Part shown: positions 7,755 to 18,423 of the stretch, one piece after another
How the letters are laid out: each line of letters opens with the position of its first letter
Numbering within the stretch: position 1 is the first letter of the stretch
Origin: Nocardia brasiliensis
GTDB taxonomy: Bacteria > Actinomycetota > Actinomycetes > Mycobacteriales > Mycobacteriaceae
NCBI RefSeq assembly: GCF_011801125.1
Contig: NZ_CP046171.1
Span: 5,022,001 to 5,086,000 of the forward strand
Direction: 5' to 3'
DNA length: 64,000 bases
Made by a program: the position numbers and the translations under genes
The notes under the pieces: model-generated
Told to the model about the DNA's origin: nothing
Databases searched by the model: none
The model's input: only the letters and a program-made list of their open reading frames with translations

Positions 7755-8891
7755 TCAGCGCACGATTCGGTCGAGGAAGACGAGGGCGTCCGACGTTGCG
7801 GCACCGACGACGCCGCCGTGGTCGGCGTCGTAGATTCGAAAGTCCGGCCGGACACCGTTCACCGCCATCTGTGCGAGCAGTGGAGCCAGCGCGGGCAGTG
7901 GCGCGAGAATGTCCTTGTAGCCGTGGGCGATGAACAACGGCCGAGCGTATCCGCTCGTCGGCGTCGCGACGTAGCGCTGGAGCGGAGCCTCCAGCGGGCT
8001 GCCGGGTATCGGCCTGCTCAACAAGTCTCCGATGCCGAGGCCCGCGGTGGCCTCGTTGAGGCCTTTGATGCACAGAGTATTGGTCATGCCGAGGACCCGT
8101 TTGCCTTCGGCGGTGAGGTAGTCGTCCACATTCAAGTCGGGTCGGGCAGCACGGATGCCGGCGAGCACGAGGGCGACCTGAGAAGTGAGCTCGTGCATCA
8201 TCGGGATATCCGGAACACCGGGCCTGGCTTGGGCGAACAACGACAGGTCCGGCGGGGTGCTGAACGAAACCGCGCCGCGGAAATCGAGTTCCGGCGCATC
8301 CGCGGCGGCGATGGCCGCGGCATTTAGTGCCGCGTGCCCGCCCTGCGATACCCCCATGGCGGCCCATCGGCTACCGAGTCGGCTGTCGAGCGTTCGAGAC
8401 GCGCGGACGGCATCGATCACAGCGTGTGCTTCCGTGACCCCGTCGAGATGACGCGGTGTGTCGGGGGTGCCGATCCCGGGATAGAAAGTCGCGGTGACCG
8501 CGTAGCCGCCGCGAAGCAGCGAAGTGAGCGGCTCTTCCTCCGATGCGGACGTGCCACCGACGCACTGATCACCGTTGCCGGACGTACCGTGCGCATACGA
8601 AACGACCGGCCATCCTCCCGCGGGGGCGTCGCCTTCCGGTAGCCACAGATGTGCCCTGGACAAAACCGGCTCGCCGTCAGCCCACCGCGTCCAATACGAG
8701 AACTCCACCGCCTTGCCGGAGCCCTGCACATCCCCGCCTGCCACCACTTGCGCCACACCACCTGGCGCCCTGTCGGCACCTGCCGCACCGAATCCTCCGG
8801 CACTGGAAGACACGGGGTAAACAGCAGAAAACACAGCTAACGCGACAGCGAGGAAGCCCGCTATCCACGCCGCAATACTACGTGTCGACAT
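7755..8891 (-). CDS. Secreted lipase / alpha-beta hydrolase (LIP family)
   Basis: A 378-residue exported hydrolase resembling the secretory lipase (LIP) family, which act on acylglycerols or related esters outside the cell. The start at 8891 gives a clear signal peptide (about residues 5-30, STRSIAAWIAGFLAVALAVF). A longer open frame upstream has no ribosome site. Motifs include HGTSG (oxyanion region), the nucleophile elbow GVSQGG, a GYKDILAPLP segment carrying the probable catalytic Asp, and DADHGG with the His. The gene stands alone on the minus strand and ends at a strong hairpin. The substrate cannot be read from sequence. Confidence 0.78.
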   Translation of the reverse strand: MSTRSIAAWIAGFLAVALAVFSAVYPVSSSAGGFGAAGADRAPGGVAQVVAGGDVQGSGKAVEFSYWTRWADGEPVLSRAHLWLPEGDAPAGGWPVVSYAHGTSGNGDQCVGGTSASEEEPLTSLLRGGYAVTATFYPGIGTPDTPRHLDGVTEAHAVIDAVRASRTLDSRLGSRWAAMGVSQGGHAALNAAAIAAADAPELDFRGAVSFSTPPDLSLFAQARPGVPDIPMMHELTSQVALVLAGIRAARPDLNVDDYLTAEGKRVLGMTNTLCIKGLNEATAGLGIGDLLSRPIPGSPLEAPLQRYVATPTSGYARPLFIAHGYKDILAPLPALAPLLAQMAVNGVRPDFRIYDADHGGVVGAATSDALVFLDRIVR

Positions 8892-9024
8892 GCCGACACC
8901 CCGGTCAACAATCACCTTTTCCTTCACGAGTGAATAGTTAACCATTCGATTGCTGCCACGTTGGGAACGAGGTGGGCCGCCATCGCATCGAGCCCCGGCC
9001 ATGCCAACGCCCGTAGAGACAAAA

Positions 9025-9060
9025 TCGCGCGGGCCCCCGCAGCTGCGGGGGCCCGCGCGA
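9025..9060 (-). terminator. Perfect palindromic terminator of the suf operon
   Basis: A 36-nt perfect palindrome (18-bp arms, TCGCGCGGGCCCCCGCAG) starts 12 nt past the sufT stop. On the minus strand it is followed by TTTTGTCTC, so it is a complete intrinsic terminator, unusual for its T-run in this GC-rich sequence. Confidence 0.9.
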
Positions 9061-9072
9061 CCGGGGTATAGA

Positions 9073-9435
9073 TCAGACGGTGAAGCCGAGGGCACGCAGC
9101 TGCTCGCGGCCGTCCTCGGTGATCTTGTCCGGGCCCCACGGGGGCATCCAGACCCAGTTGATCTTGAGGTCCTCGACCAGGCCGCTGCGCACCAGGGCGT
9201 TGCGCGACTGATCCTCGATGACGTCGGTCAGCGGGCACGCCGCCGACGTCAGGGTCATGTCGAGAATCGCCACCTCGTCCTGCACGGCCAGGCCGTAGAC
9301 CAGGCCGAGATCGACGACATTGATGCCGAGCTCGGGGTCGACGACATCACGCATCGCCTCCTCGAGGTCCTCCAGCCGTTTGATGTCCTCCTCGGACAGC
9401 TGCTCGACGGATTGCGATGCCGGTGTTTCAGTCAT
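9073..9435 (-). CDS. sufT: SufT, Fe-S cluster assembly factor (MIP18/DUF59 family)
   Basis: A 120-residue cytosolic protein almost identical in pattern to mycobacterial Rv1466. It shows the MIP18/DUF59 core DVVDPELGINVVDLGLVYG, the conserved-Cys segment TSAACPLTD, and the WMPPWGPDKITEDGREQL tail. SufT proteins help mature iron-sulfur proteins. It is the last suf gene. The ATG at 9435 overlaps the end of sufU by 8 nt; a second ATG four codons upstream (9447) is possible, but the chosen one matches the mycobacterial N-terminus (M-x-E-T). The transcript ends at the palindrome just downstream. Confidence 0.93.
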   Translation of the reverse strand: MTETPASQSVEQLSEEDIKRLEDLEEAMRDVVDPELGINVVDLGLVYGLAVQDEVAILDMTLTSAACPLTDVIEDQSRNALVRSGLVEDLKINWVWMPPWGPDKITEDGREQLRALGFTV

Positions 9436-9901
9436 TGCTGGCCCCATTCGTGGACGTGGTTTGCTCGGGCGCGATCCGGATCACCGCGTCCTTGAACGCC
9501 ATCCAGCCGAGCAGCGCGCACTTCACCCGGGCCGGGTACTTCGACACACCGACCAGCGCGACGCCGTCGCCGATGACCTCCTCGTCACCCTCGATGGTGC
9601 CACGGCTGGAGATCATCTCGCTGTATGAGTCGACGACCCGCAGGGCCTGTCGCACCGGCAGGCCGATGACCTGATCGGTGAGGATCGAGGTCGCGGCCTG
9701 GCTGATCGAGCAGCCCTGTCCGTCGTAGGAGACGTCGGCGACGTCGCCGTTGTCGTCGAGGTGCACGCGCAGGGTCACCTCGTCACCGCAGGTCGGGTTC
9801 ACGTGGTGCACTTCGGCACCGTAGGGTTCCCGCAGCCCGCGGTGATGCGGGTGCTTGTAGTGGTCCAGGATCACTTCCTGGTACATCTGCTCCATGCGCA
9901 T
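9428..9901 (-). CDS. sufU: SufU, zinc-dependent sulfur-transfer/scaffold protein
   Basis: A 157-residue IscU-like protein. In Gram-positive SUF systems, SufU takes persulfide sulfur from SufS and passes it on. The three ligand cysteines are present: C38 in NPTCGD (with D40), C64 in GQGCSIS and C128 in RVKCALLGW. The insertion between the second and third cysteine is the SufU-type spacing, which separates it from IscU. It starts 3 nt past the sufS stop and overlaps sufT by 8 nt. Acts in the cytosol with SufS. Confidence 0.93.
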   Translation of the reverse strand: MRMEQMYQEVILDHYKHPHHRGLREPYGAEVHHVNPTCGDEVTLRVHLDDNGDVADVSYDGQGCSISQAATSILTDQVIGLPVRQALRVVDSYSEMISSRGTIEGDEEVIGDGVALVGVSKYPARVKCALLGWMAFKDAVIRIAPEQTTSTNGASND

Positions 9902-9904
9902 GGT

Positions 9905-11960
<2,056 letters not shown>

Positions 11961-11993
11961 CGAATTCGAGTTCCTTTGTGGGAGTGAGGTGGT

Positions 11994-13202
11994 TCAGGCG
12001 CCGATCGCGGCGAGCTCGGCCTCGATGGCCGACTCGAGCCGCTCCCGGACCTCGGGGACCGCGATCTTCTGGATGATCTCCTGGAAGAAGCCACGCACCA
12101 CGAGCCGTCGCGCCGCGTCTTCCGGGATGCCACGAGCACGCAGATAGAACAGCTGCTCGTCGTCGAAGCGGCCGGTCGCCGAGGCGTGGCCGGCGCCGGC
12201 GATCTCGCCGGTCTCGATCTCCAGGTTCGGCACCGAGTCGGCGCGCGCGCCGTCGGTGAGCACCAGGTTGCGGTTCACCTCGAAGGTGTCGGTGCCCTCG
12301 GCGGCCGCACGGATCAGCACATCGCCGACCCAGACCGTGCGGGCGTCCCCCTTGGGCGAGGCCGGATCTCCTTGCAGCGCACCCTTGTACAGCACGTTGG
12401 ACTTGCAGTTCGGCTGCGCGTGATCGACCAGCAGGCGCTGTTCGAAGTGCTGGCCCGCGTCGGCGAAGTAGAGGCCGAGCAGTTCGGCGTCGCCGCCGGG
12501 GCCCGCGTAACGCACGGTGCCGGTCAGCCGGACCAGGTCGCCGCCGAGGGTGACCGCGGTGTGCCGCAGCGTCGCGTCGCGACCGAGCTCGGCATGGTGC
12601 GCGGTCGCGTGCACCGTGTCGTCGGCCCAGTCCTGCACCGCGACGACGGTCAGCTTCGCGCTGTCACCGAGCACGAATTCCACGTTCTCCGCGTAGGTTC
12701 CGCTGCCGCGCTGGTCGATGACCACGGTGGCGACGGCGAAGTTGCCGAGCCGGATCTGCAGGTGGCCGTAGGCGGTCTTGCCGACGCCGGGACCGGTGAC
12801 CGTGACCACGACCGGCTCGGCGACCTCGGTCTCCGCGCCGACGGACACCACGGTGGCCTGTTCGAATCCGGAGTACGCCTGTGCGGCAACACGATCCGCG
12901 GGGGTACCGGCCGCACCGAGGCGAGCGTCGTCGCGTCCTACGGTCTCCACCCGCACACCGTCGACGGCGCCGACCTCGATCGTGGCCTGTCCGTCGCGCA
13001 CCGCCGTGCCGTCATGCAGCCCACGCAGGCGGCGCATCGGGGTGAAGCGCCACTCCTCGTCACGACCGGACGGGATCTCGAAGGCGTCGACATCGAACGA
13101 GGTGAACACCTCGCCCTTGTTGATCGCGGCCGTCGCGCCCGGGTTCTGGATCGGCTTGGCGGGGTTCTCGCCCTCGACCGCTCCGATGACACCTGTCGCC
13201 AT
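11994..13202 (-). CDS. sufD: SufD, SUF scaffold subunit
   Basis: A 402-residue beta-helix protein that pairs with SufB in the SufBC2D scaffold. The C-terminal half carries the family pattern: VDHAQPNCKSNVLYKGALQG, then GDARTVWVGD and GHASATGRFDDEQLFYLRARG. The start at 13202 overlaps the sufB stop in an ATGA and reads [14 protein letters not shown]; a longer in-frame extension upstream lies within sufB and is not coding. SufD helps iron entry and cluster formation. Confidence 0.95.
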   Translation of the reverse strand: MATGVIGAVEGENPAKPIQNPGATAAINKGEVFTSFDVDAFEIPSGRDEEWRFTPMRRLRGLHDGTAVRDGQATIEVGAVDGVRVETVGRDDARLGAAGTPADRVAAQAYSGFEQATVVSVGAETEVAEPVVVTVTGPGVGKTAYGHLQIRLGNFAVATVVIDQRGSGTYAENVEFVLGDSAKLTVVAVQDWADDTVHATAHHAELGRDATLRHTAVTLGGDLVRLTGTVRYAGPGGDAELLGLYFADAGQHFEQRLLVDHAQPNCKSNVLYKGALQGDPASPKGDARTVWVGDVLIRAAAEGTDTFEVNRNLVLTDGARADSVPNLEIETGEIAGAGHASATGRFDDEQLFYLRARGIPEDAARRLVVRGFFQEIIQKIAVPEVRERLESAIEAELAAIGA

Positions 13203-14638
13203 CAGCCGACGGCTCCTTCCATCTGCAGCTCGATGAGCCGGTTCAGTTCCAACGCGTATTCCATGGGCAGTTCCTTGGCGATGGGCTCGACGAAGCCGCG
13301 CACCACCATGGCCATCGCCTCGTCCTCGGTCATGCCGCGGCTCATCAGGTAGAACAGCTGATCCTCGGAGACCTTCGAGACGGTGGCCTCGTGGCCCATC
13401 GTCACGTCGTCCTCGCGGATGTCGACATAGGGGTAGGTGTCGGAGCGACTGACCGTATCGACAAGCAGCGCATCGCATTTCACCGTCGACCTTGACCCGT
13501 GCGCGCCCTTGTTGACCTGCACGAGGCCACGGTAGGAGGCCCGGCCGCCGCCGCGCGCCACCGACTTGCTGATGATGTTCGACGAGGTGTGCGGGGCCAG
13601 GTGCAACATCTTCGCGCCGGTGTCCTGGTGCTGTCCCTCGCCGGCGAAGGCCACCGAGAGCACCTCGCCGCGGGCGTACTCACCGGTCATCCAGACCGCC
13701 GGGTACTTCATGGTGACCTTGGAGCCGATGTTGCCGTCGACCCACTCCATCACCGCGCCCGCCTCCGCCTTGGCCCGCTTGGTGACCAGGTTGTAGACGT
13801 TGTTCGACCAGTTCTGGATGGTGGTGTAGCGGCAGCGGCCGCCCTTCTTCACGATGATCTCGACCACCGCGGAGTGCAGCGAGTCGGACTTGTAGATCGG
13901 CGCGGTGCAGCCCTCGACGTAGTGCACGTAGGCGCCCTCGTCAACGATGATCAGCGTGCGCTCGAACTGGCCCATGTTCTCGGTGTTGATCCGGAAGTAG
14001 GCCTGCAGCGGGATGTCGACGTGCACGCCGGGCGGCACGTAGATGAACGAACCGCCGGACCACACCGCGGTGTTCAGCGCGGAGAACTTGTTGTCGCCCG
14101 CGGGGATCACCGAGCCGAAGTACTCCTGAAAGATCTCCGGGTGCTCCTTGAGCGCGGTGTCGGTGTCGAGGAAGATGACGCCCTGCTGCTCCAGGTCCTC
14201 GCGGATCTGGTGGTAGACGACCTCGCTCTCGTACTGCGCCGCGACACCGGAGACCAGCCGCTGCTTCTCCGCCTCCGGGATGCCGAGCTTGTCGTAGGTG
14301 TTCCTGATGTCCTCCGGCAGGTCGTCCCAGGTCGCGGCCTGCTTCTCGGTGGAACGCACGAAGTACTTGATGTTGTCGAAGTCGATGCCATCGAGGTTGG
14401 AACCCCAGTTCGGCATGGGCTTGCGATCGAAGATGCGCAGCGCCTTGAGGCGGATGTCGAGCATCCAGTCCGGCTCGCTCTTCTTGGCCGAGATGTCGCG
14501 AACAACCGCCTCGGACAGGCCTCGTTGCGCACTCGCTCCGGCCACATCCGAATCGGCCCAGCCGTAACCGTATTTACCCAGCGACGCGATGGTCTCTTCC
14601 TGAGTGAGCGGTTGCACCTGGTCGGTGGTCGTCGTCAT
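13202..14638 (-). CDS. sufB: SufB, SUF scaffold subunit, no intein
   Basis: A 478-residue protein, the main cluster-assembly subunit of SufBC2D. It contains the usual blocks [60 protein letters not shown] and GRASYRGL, with the C-terminal [21 protein letters not shown]. The M. tuberculosis SufB carries an intein; here the coding sequence is continuous. The start at 14638 overlaps the sufR stop as ATGA. Upstream in-frame codons lie within sufR. Confidence 0.96.
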   Translation of the reverse strand: MTTTTDQVQPLTQEETIASLGKYGYGWADSDVAGASAQRGLSEAVVRDISAKKSEPDWMLDIRLKALRIFDRKPMPNWGSNLDGIDFDNIKYFVRSTEKQAATWDDLPEDIRNTYDKLGIPEAEKQRLVSGVAAQYESEVVYHQIREDLEQQGVIFLDTDTALKEHPEIFQEYFGSVIPAGDNKFSALNTAVWSGGSFIYVPPGVHVDIPLQAYFRINTENMGQFERTLIIVDEGAYVHYVEGCTAPIYKSDSLHSAVVEIIVKKGGRCRYTTIQNWSNNVYNLVTKRAKAEAGAVMEWVDGNIGSKVTMKYPAVWMTGEYARGEVLSVAFAGEGQHQDTGAKMLHLAPHTSSNIISKSVARGGGRASYRGLVQVNKGAHGSRSTVKCDALLVDTVSRSDTYPYVDIREDDVTMGHEATVSKVSEDQLFYLMSRGMTEDEAMAMVVRGFVEPIAKELPMEYALELNRLIELQMEGAVG

Positions 14639-15435
14639 TCGGCACTCCTTCCGGAGTCGTTCGTTCGTACCGTTGCGGGCTGTGCAGCGGTTTCTGATGA
14701 AGTTTTGCCGGTCGGCAGCACGAGCAGCGGCACGTGCGTGGTGCACGCGCAGTCGCCGTTGGCGATCGTGGCCAGCCGTTGCACGTGGGTGCCGAGCAGC
14801 TCGCGGAACGCCTCGAGCTCGGCCGCGCACAACTGCGGGAATTCCTCCGCGACGTGCGCGACCGGGCAGTGGTGCTGGCAGATCTGCACGCCGGCGCCCA
14901 CCTTGCGGGTGGACGCGGCGAAGCCTGCCTCGGTGAACGCCTCGGCGATCTCCTCGGCCTTGGCCTCGGTGCGTTCCGGGGTGTGCTCCTCGACCGGGGC
15001 GATCCCGGCCACGATAGTCCTGGCGCGTTTGCGCGCGAACTCGGTGATGGCCTGGGTGCCGCCGATCTCGCCGAGCTGGCGGATCGCGGCGCCCGCCAGG
15101 TCGTCGTAGGCGTGGCCGAGTTGCCCCCGCCCGGCGGCGGTGAGCTGGTACTGCTTGGCGGGGCGGCCGCGGCCCTTCTGCTGCCACGGCGCCGAGCGGC
15201 TCGCCCTGGCCTGACCGGAGTCGATCAGCGCGTCGAGGTGCCTGCGCACCCCGGCCGGGGCGAGCCCTAGCGTGGTGCCGATGGCGGTCGCGGTGATCGG
15301 CCCCTCCTCCAGCAGTAGCTGGACGATGGCCGCGCGGGTATGCCCCTCGGTGACCGTCGCGGCGGCAGCGGAGGACGCGGCGCCGGCCCGACGACCAGCC
15401 CCTTCATCGCTTTTCCGCAAACCCACGGTTTTCAC
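14635..15435 (-). CDS. sufR: SufR, Fe-S-sensing repressor of the suf operon
   Basis: A 266-residue winged-helix regulator, first gene of the suf operon. The N-terminal third holds the HTH ([28 protein letters not shown]) and the wing ([13 protein letters not shown]). Cysteines C186, C190, C203 and C231 follow the 4-13-28 spacing that I recall for the cluster ligands of mycobacterial SufR. When the cluster is lost, the repressor releases suf. The GTG at 15435 is chosen because it gives a length close to Rv1460 and because a SufR-type operator overlaps it; the upstream open frame has no sign of coding. Confidence 0.9.
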   Translation of the reverse strand: MKTVGLRKSDEGAGRRAGAASSAAAATVTEGHTRAAIVQLLLEEGPITATAIGTTLGLAPAGVRRHLDALIDSGQARASRSAPWQQKGRGRPAKQYQLTAAGRGQLGHAYDDLAGAAIRQLGEIGGTQAITEFARKRARTIVAGIAPVEEHTPERTEAKAEEIAEAFTEAGFAASTRKVGAGVQICQHHCPVAHVAEEFPQLCAAELEAFRELLGTHVQRLATIANGDCACTTHVPLLVLPTGKTSSETAAQPATVRTNDSGRSAE

Positions 15436-15446
15436 AACATCAGTGT
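15432..15446 (-). promoter_or_regulatory. Probable SufR operator (ACACT-N5-TGTGA)
   Basis: On the minus strand the sequence ACACT GATGT TGTGA lies exactly across the sufR start codon. It has the form ACACT-N5-TGTGA that I recall as the SufR site upstream of the mycobacterial suf operon. Its position fits autorepression of sufRBDCSUT. A TAGATT box lies about 30 nt upstream of the start codon and may be the -10 element. Confidence 0.65.
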
Positions 15447-15873
15447 GGCGGAATTCGTTCCCGAAATCTAATAAGGGTGCCCTGACTTCCGGACCCCCGT
15501 GACCTGCGTCGACCGCCCCCGGCGAGCCGTACCGATCGGTATCCACCGTGCCGCGCGGTTGCCGACCGCGCCCGCATCGCCCCAGAAATTCTGCGGAATC
15601 GACATCCGCCCGATCTGTCACCCCCTGACCTGCGAGAACCGCTTCGACCCTGGATCGGCGACCGTCTGCGCACCGTTCGCCGCGCGGGTGGCCCACACGC
15701 GGACGACCGTCGCCGGATTGATAAGTCCGAGCTGTAATTGCTTCAGTGCGTTACGTCACAGACGACCGGACGACCCGGCTCGGGCCGACATCGCACACCG
15801 CGAAACGGTTCGGCGGCGTACCGGTCGAGGCGGCCGTCACGGCACCGCCGTTAGCTGAACGGATCGATAGCCG
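15447..15873. other. Long leader/intergenic region upstream of sufR
   Basis: Apart from the suf promoter region near 15450-15500 I see no gene, RNA or repeat in these 427 bases. Both flanking genes are leftward, so this region must hold the suf promoter and the end of the TetR transcript. Confidence 0.5.
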
Positions 15874-16647
15874 TCAGAGCTCCGCTTCGGGCCCACGCTC
15901 GGCGGGCTCGCCCTCAGCAGCGGCGGCCACCACCCTGGCATCGACATCCCGCGGCGCCGCGTCGCCGGACGACACGTCCATCGGAATGCGCGGGGGCGCG
16001 CCGAAATCGGCGTCCACCATTTCCGCGTCGCGATCCGACGTGCCGGTGCCGATCGGCCCGCCCGCCGCCGTGGACTGGGCGGCTTCGGTGAAGGTGACCC
16101 GAACCAGCCGTTCCATCGCCGCCGCCACCGTGCGCAGCGGGTCCGGTGAGCGCCGCACCCGGGCCAGCACGGTCGCGCCCTCGTACGCGGCGACCACCGT
16201 CGTGGCCAGTTCCCCCGCGTCCTGCGCGGACAGGCCCAGCTCGGCGAGCAGCCCGGCGAACGCCTGCTCCATCGCGTCGAACGCGGCGGCGCAGGCCTCC
16301 CGGACCGCCGCGACGTCGCTGCCGCCGTCGAGCGCCGGGGTGCCGATCGCGCAGCCGTCCACCCAGTCCGACCGGGTCAGCTTGCTGATCATGAACTCGA
16401 ACAGCGTTGCGGTGGTGGCGAATACGTCGGTCGGGGCCTGCCTGATCATCCGGCCCGCCAGCGTGCCGGTGCCGGTGATCGCGGCCACCGCGATCTCCTC
16501 CTTACCGCCGGGAAAGTGGTGATAGATCGACCCGTACGGCAATCCGGCCGTCTCGCTCAACGCCTTCAGGCCGAATCCGTGATAGCCGTGCCGCGCGAGC
16601 AATTCGCACGCGGCGACCTCGATCCGTCGCCTGGACTCCGAAACCAT
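15874..16647 (-). CDS. TetR-family regulator (LmrA/YxaF type) with long disordered tail
   Basis: A 257-residue regulator. The HTH is at residues 1-50 (RIEVAACELLARHGYHGFGLKALSETAGLPYGSIYHHFPGGKEE, quoted in pieces: GLKALSETAG and YGSIYHHFPGGK), and the SIYHHFPGGKEE form is typical of LmrA/YxaF-like TetRs. The ligand domain runs to about residue 195. The last 60 residues are a low-complexity acidic/Ala/Pro tail (DVSSGDAAPRDVDARVV), unusual for TetR proteins. It is divergent from mptB, with 93 nt between the starts, so mptB or itself is a possible target. Confidence 0.85.
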   Translation of the reverse strand: MVSESRRRIEVAACELLARHGYHGFGLKALSETAGLPYGSIYHHFPGGKEEIAVAAITGTGTLAGRMIRQAPTDVFATTATLFEFMISKLTRSDWVDGCAIGTPALDGGSDVAAVREACAAAFDAMEQAFAGLLAELGLSAQDAGELATTVVAAYEGATVLARVRRSPDPLRTVAAAMERLVRVTFTEAAQSTAAGGPIGTGTSDRDAEMVDADFGAPPRIPMDVSSGDAAPRDVDARVVAAAAEGEPAERGPEAEL

Positions 16648-16727
16648 ATGTCCGATTGTCCCCCGCCCGGCAGCGCTGCCGAGCGGAACGAACGTGCCCG
16701 TACGCGGTATCGGATCGCGGCGCGAAC

Positions 16728-16733
16728 TAGGCT
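16728..16733 (+). promoter_or_regulatory. -10 box (TAGGCT) for a leaderless mptB transcript
   Basis: TAGGCT ends 7 nt before the GTG at 16741, the spacing expected if transcription begins at the start codon. Confidence 0.55.
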
Positions 16734-16740
16734 GCGTCTC

Positions 16741-18423
16741 GTGGCGGTACTGGAGGGCGCGCGGCGCAGAACACTGGCATTCGGGCGCCGGGCACTCGGG
16801 TTGGACGTGCCCGCCAACGATCATTCGATCGCGGTCCTGCACCAGGACGAGTCCGAAGTGCCCGGCCTCAACCGCAAGGAACTGGTCCAGCTGGACCGGA
16901 TCCGGCTGATGGGCGCCACCGGCACGGTGCTGATGGCGATCAGCGCGCTCGGCATCGGCGCGCAGCCGGTGCATCAGAACCCGACCTCGGGCGTGCGCGT
17001 ACTCGGCATCTTCGCCCGCGCGCACACCGGATCGCTGGCCATGTGCATGACCGGCACGGTGATCGTGGTGCTCGCCTGGCTGCTGCTCGGCCGCTTCGCG
17101 ATCGGCGGCATCGGCGGTTCGCCGATCCACCGGCTCACCCGCTCGCAGCTGGACCGCACGCTGCTGCTGTGGATCATCCCGCTCAGCGTCGCGCCGCCGA
17201 TGTTCAGCAACGACGTGTATTCCTATCTGGCACAGAGCGAGATCGCGGCGCGCGGCATCGACCCCTATCAAGAGGGGCCGGTCGCCGGGCTCGGCATCGA
17301 CAACGTGCTGACCAACAACGTGCCGACCATCTGGCGCGACACCCCCGCGCCGTACGGCCCGCTGTTCCTCTGGATCGGGCGCGGCATCGCCGAACTCACC
17401 GGCGACAACATCATCGCGGGCGTCTGGGTGCATCGCATGCTGGCCCTGGCCGGCGTCGCGCTGATCGTGTGGGCGCTGCCCCGGCTGTCCCAGCGCTGCG
17501 GCGTCGCGCCGGTGAGCGCGCTGTGGCTGGGCGCGGCCAATCCGCTGGTGCTGTTCCATCTGGTCGGCGGCGTGCACAACGACGCGCTGATGCTCGGACT
17601 GATGCTGGCGGGCATGGAGTTCTGCCTGCGCGCCATCGAGGACATCCATCCCTTCGATGGCCGGGCCTATACCTGGCTCATCGCCGGGGCGATCGTCATC
17701 ACGATGTCGTCGTCGGTGAAGTTCACCTCGATCATCGCGCTCGGTTTCGTCGGCATGGCACTGGCCCGGCGGTGGGGCTTCTCGTTGCGTTCGGTCGCGG
17801 TCTCGGCCACGCTGCTCGGCGCCATCGCGATCGGGACGACGCTGTTGATCGGCTCGATGAGCGGGCTCGGCTTCGGCTGGATCCACACCCTCAATGTGGC
17901 CAACGCGGTGCGCAGTTGGATGTCGCTGCCGACGGTGCTCGGCATCATCACCGGCTTCGGCGGCGTGCTGCTCGGACTCGGCGACCACACCACCGCGATG
18001 ATCAGCATCACCCGTCCGATCGCCGCGGCGGTCGCCGGTTTCATCGCGGTGCGCATGCTGGTCGCGACCGGCATCGGACGGTTGCACGCGGTCGGTGCGC
18101 TCGGCGTCGCGCTCGGCGCGATCGTGCTGCTGTTCCCGGTGGTGCAGCCCTGGTATCTGCTGTGGGCGATCGTGCCGCTGGCCGCCTGGGCCACCCAGCC
18201 GGTGTTCCGTGTTCCGGCCGTGACGTTCTCGGCGATCGTCAGCCTCATCCTGATGCCGCGCGGCGCCGAGTTCGAGGTGTTCCAGATCGTCGGCGCCGCC
18301 ATCGCCACGACCATCGTCGCCGTGCTGTTCCTGGTTCTCACCCGCCACGCCCTGCCTTGGCGCGGTCAGACGGGGGTGTCGGCTTCGTCACAGCCGACCA
18401 CGTCTTACGGTGTGACATCGTGA
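16741..18423 (+). CDS. mptB: Alpha-(1->6)-mannosyltransferase MptB
   Basis: A 560-residue polytopic membrane protein of about 13 helices, a GT-C-type glycosyltransferase. In corynebacteria and mycobacteria MptB extends the alpha-1,6-mannan core of lipomannan and lipoarabinomannan using polyprenyl-phosphate mannose. The first extracytoplasmic loop carries the conserved acidic motif in MFSNDVYSYLAQSEIAARG, followed by DTPAPYGPLFLW and GGVHNDALMLGLML. Start GTG 16741 fits the -10 box. Its position, divergent from the suf operon and upstream of two ABC genes, is the same as in M. tuberculosis (Rv1459c). It overlaps the ATPase gene by 4 nt. Confidence 0.88.
   Translation: MAVLEGARRRTLAFGRRALGLDVPANDHSIAVLHQDESEVPGLNRKELVQLDRIRLMGATGTVLMAISALGIGAQPVHQNPTSGVRVLGIFARAHTGSLAMCMTGTVIVVLAWLLLGRFAIGGIGGSPIHRLTRSQLDRTLLLWIIPLSVAPPMFSNDVYSYLAQSEIAARGIDPYQEGPVAGLGIDNVLTNNVPTIWRDTPAPYGPLFLWIGRGIAELTGDNIIAGVWVHRMLALAGVALIVWALPRLSQRCGVAPVSALWLGAANPLVLFHLVGGVHNDALMLGLMLAGMEFCLRAIEDIHPFDGRAYTWLIAGAIVITMSSSVKFTSIIALGFVGMALARRWGFSLRSVAVSATLLGAIAIGTTLLIGSMSGLGFGWIHTLNVANAVRSWMSLPTVLGIITGFGGVLLGLGDHTTAMISITRPIAAAVAGFIAVRMLVATGIGRLHAVGALGVALGAIVLLFPVVQPWYLLWAIVPLAAWATQPVFRVPAVTFSAIVSLILMPRGAEFEVFQIVGAAIATTIVAVLFLVLTRHALPWRGQTGVSASSQPTTSYGVTS

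Noticed and set aside
13499..15109. Open frame on the plus strand across sufB and sufR
   Set aside because: Antisense shadow of two well-recognised genes.
16650..18348. A long minus-strand frame in line with the TetR gene, opposite mptB
   Set aside because: Low-complexity translation of Asp, His, Arg and Gln with no domain; the true TetR begins at 16647.
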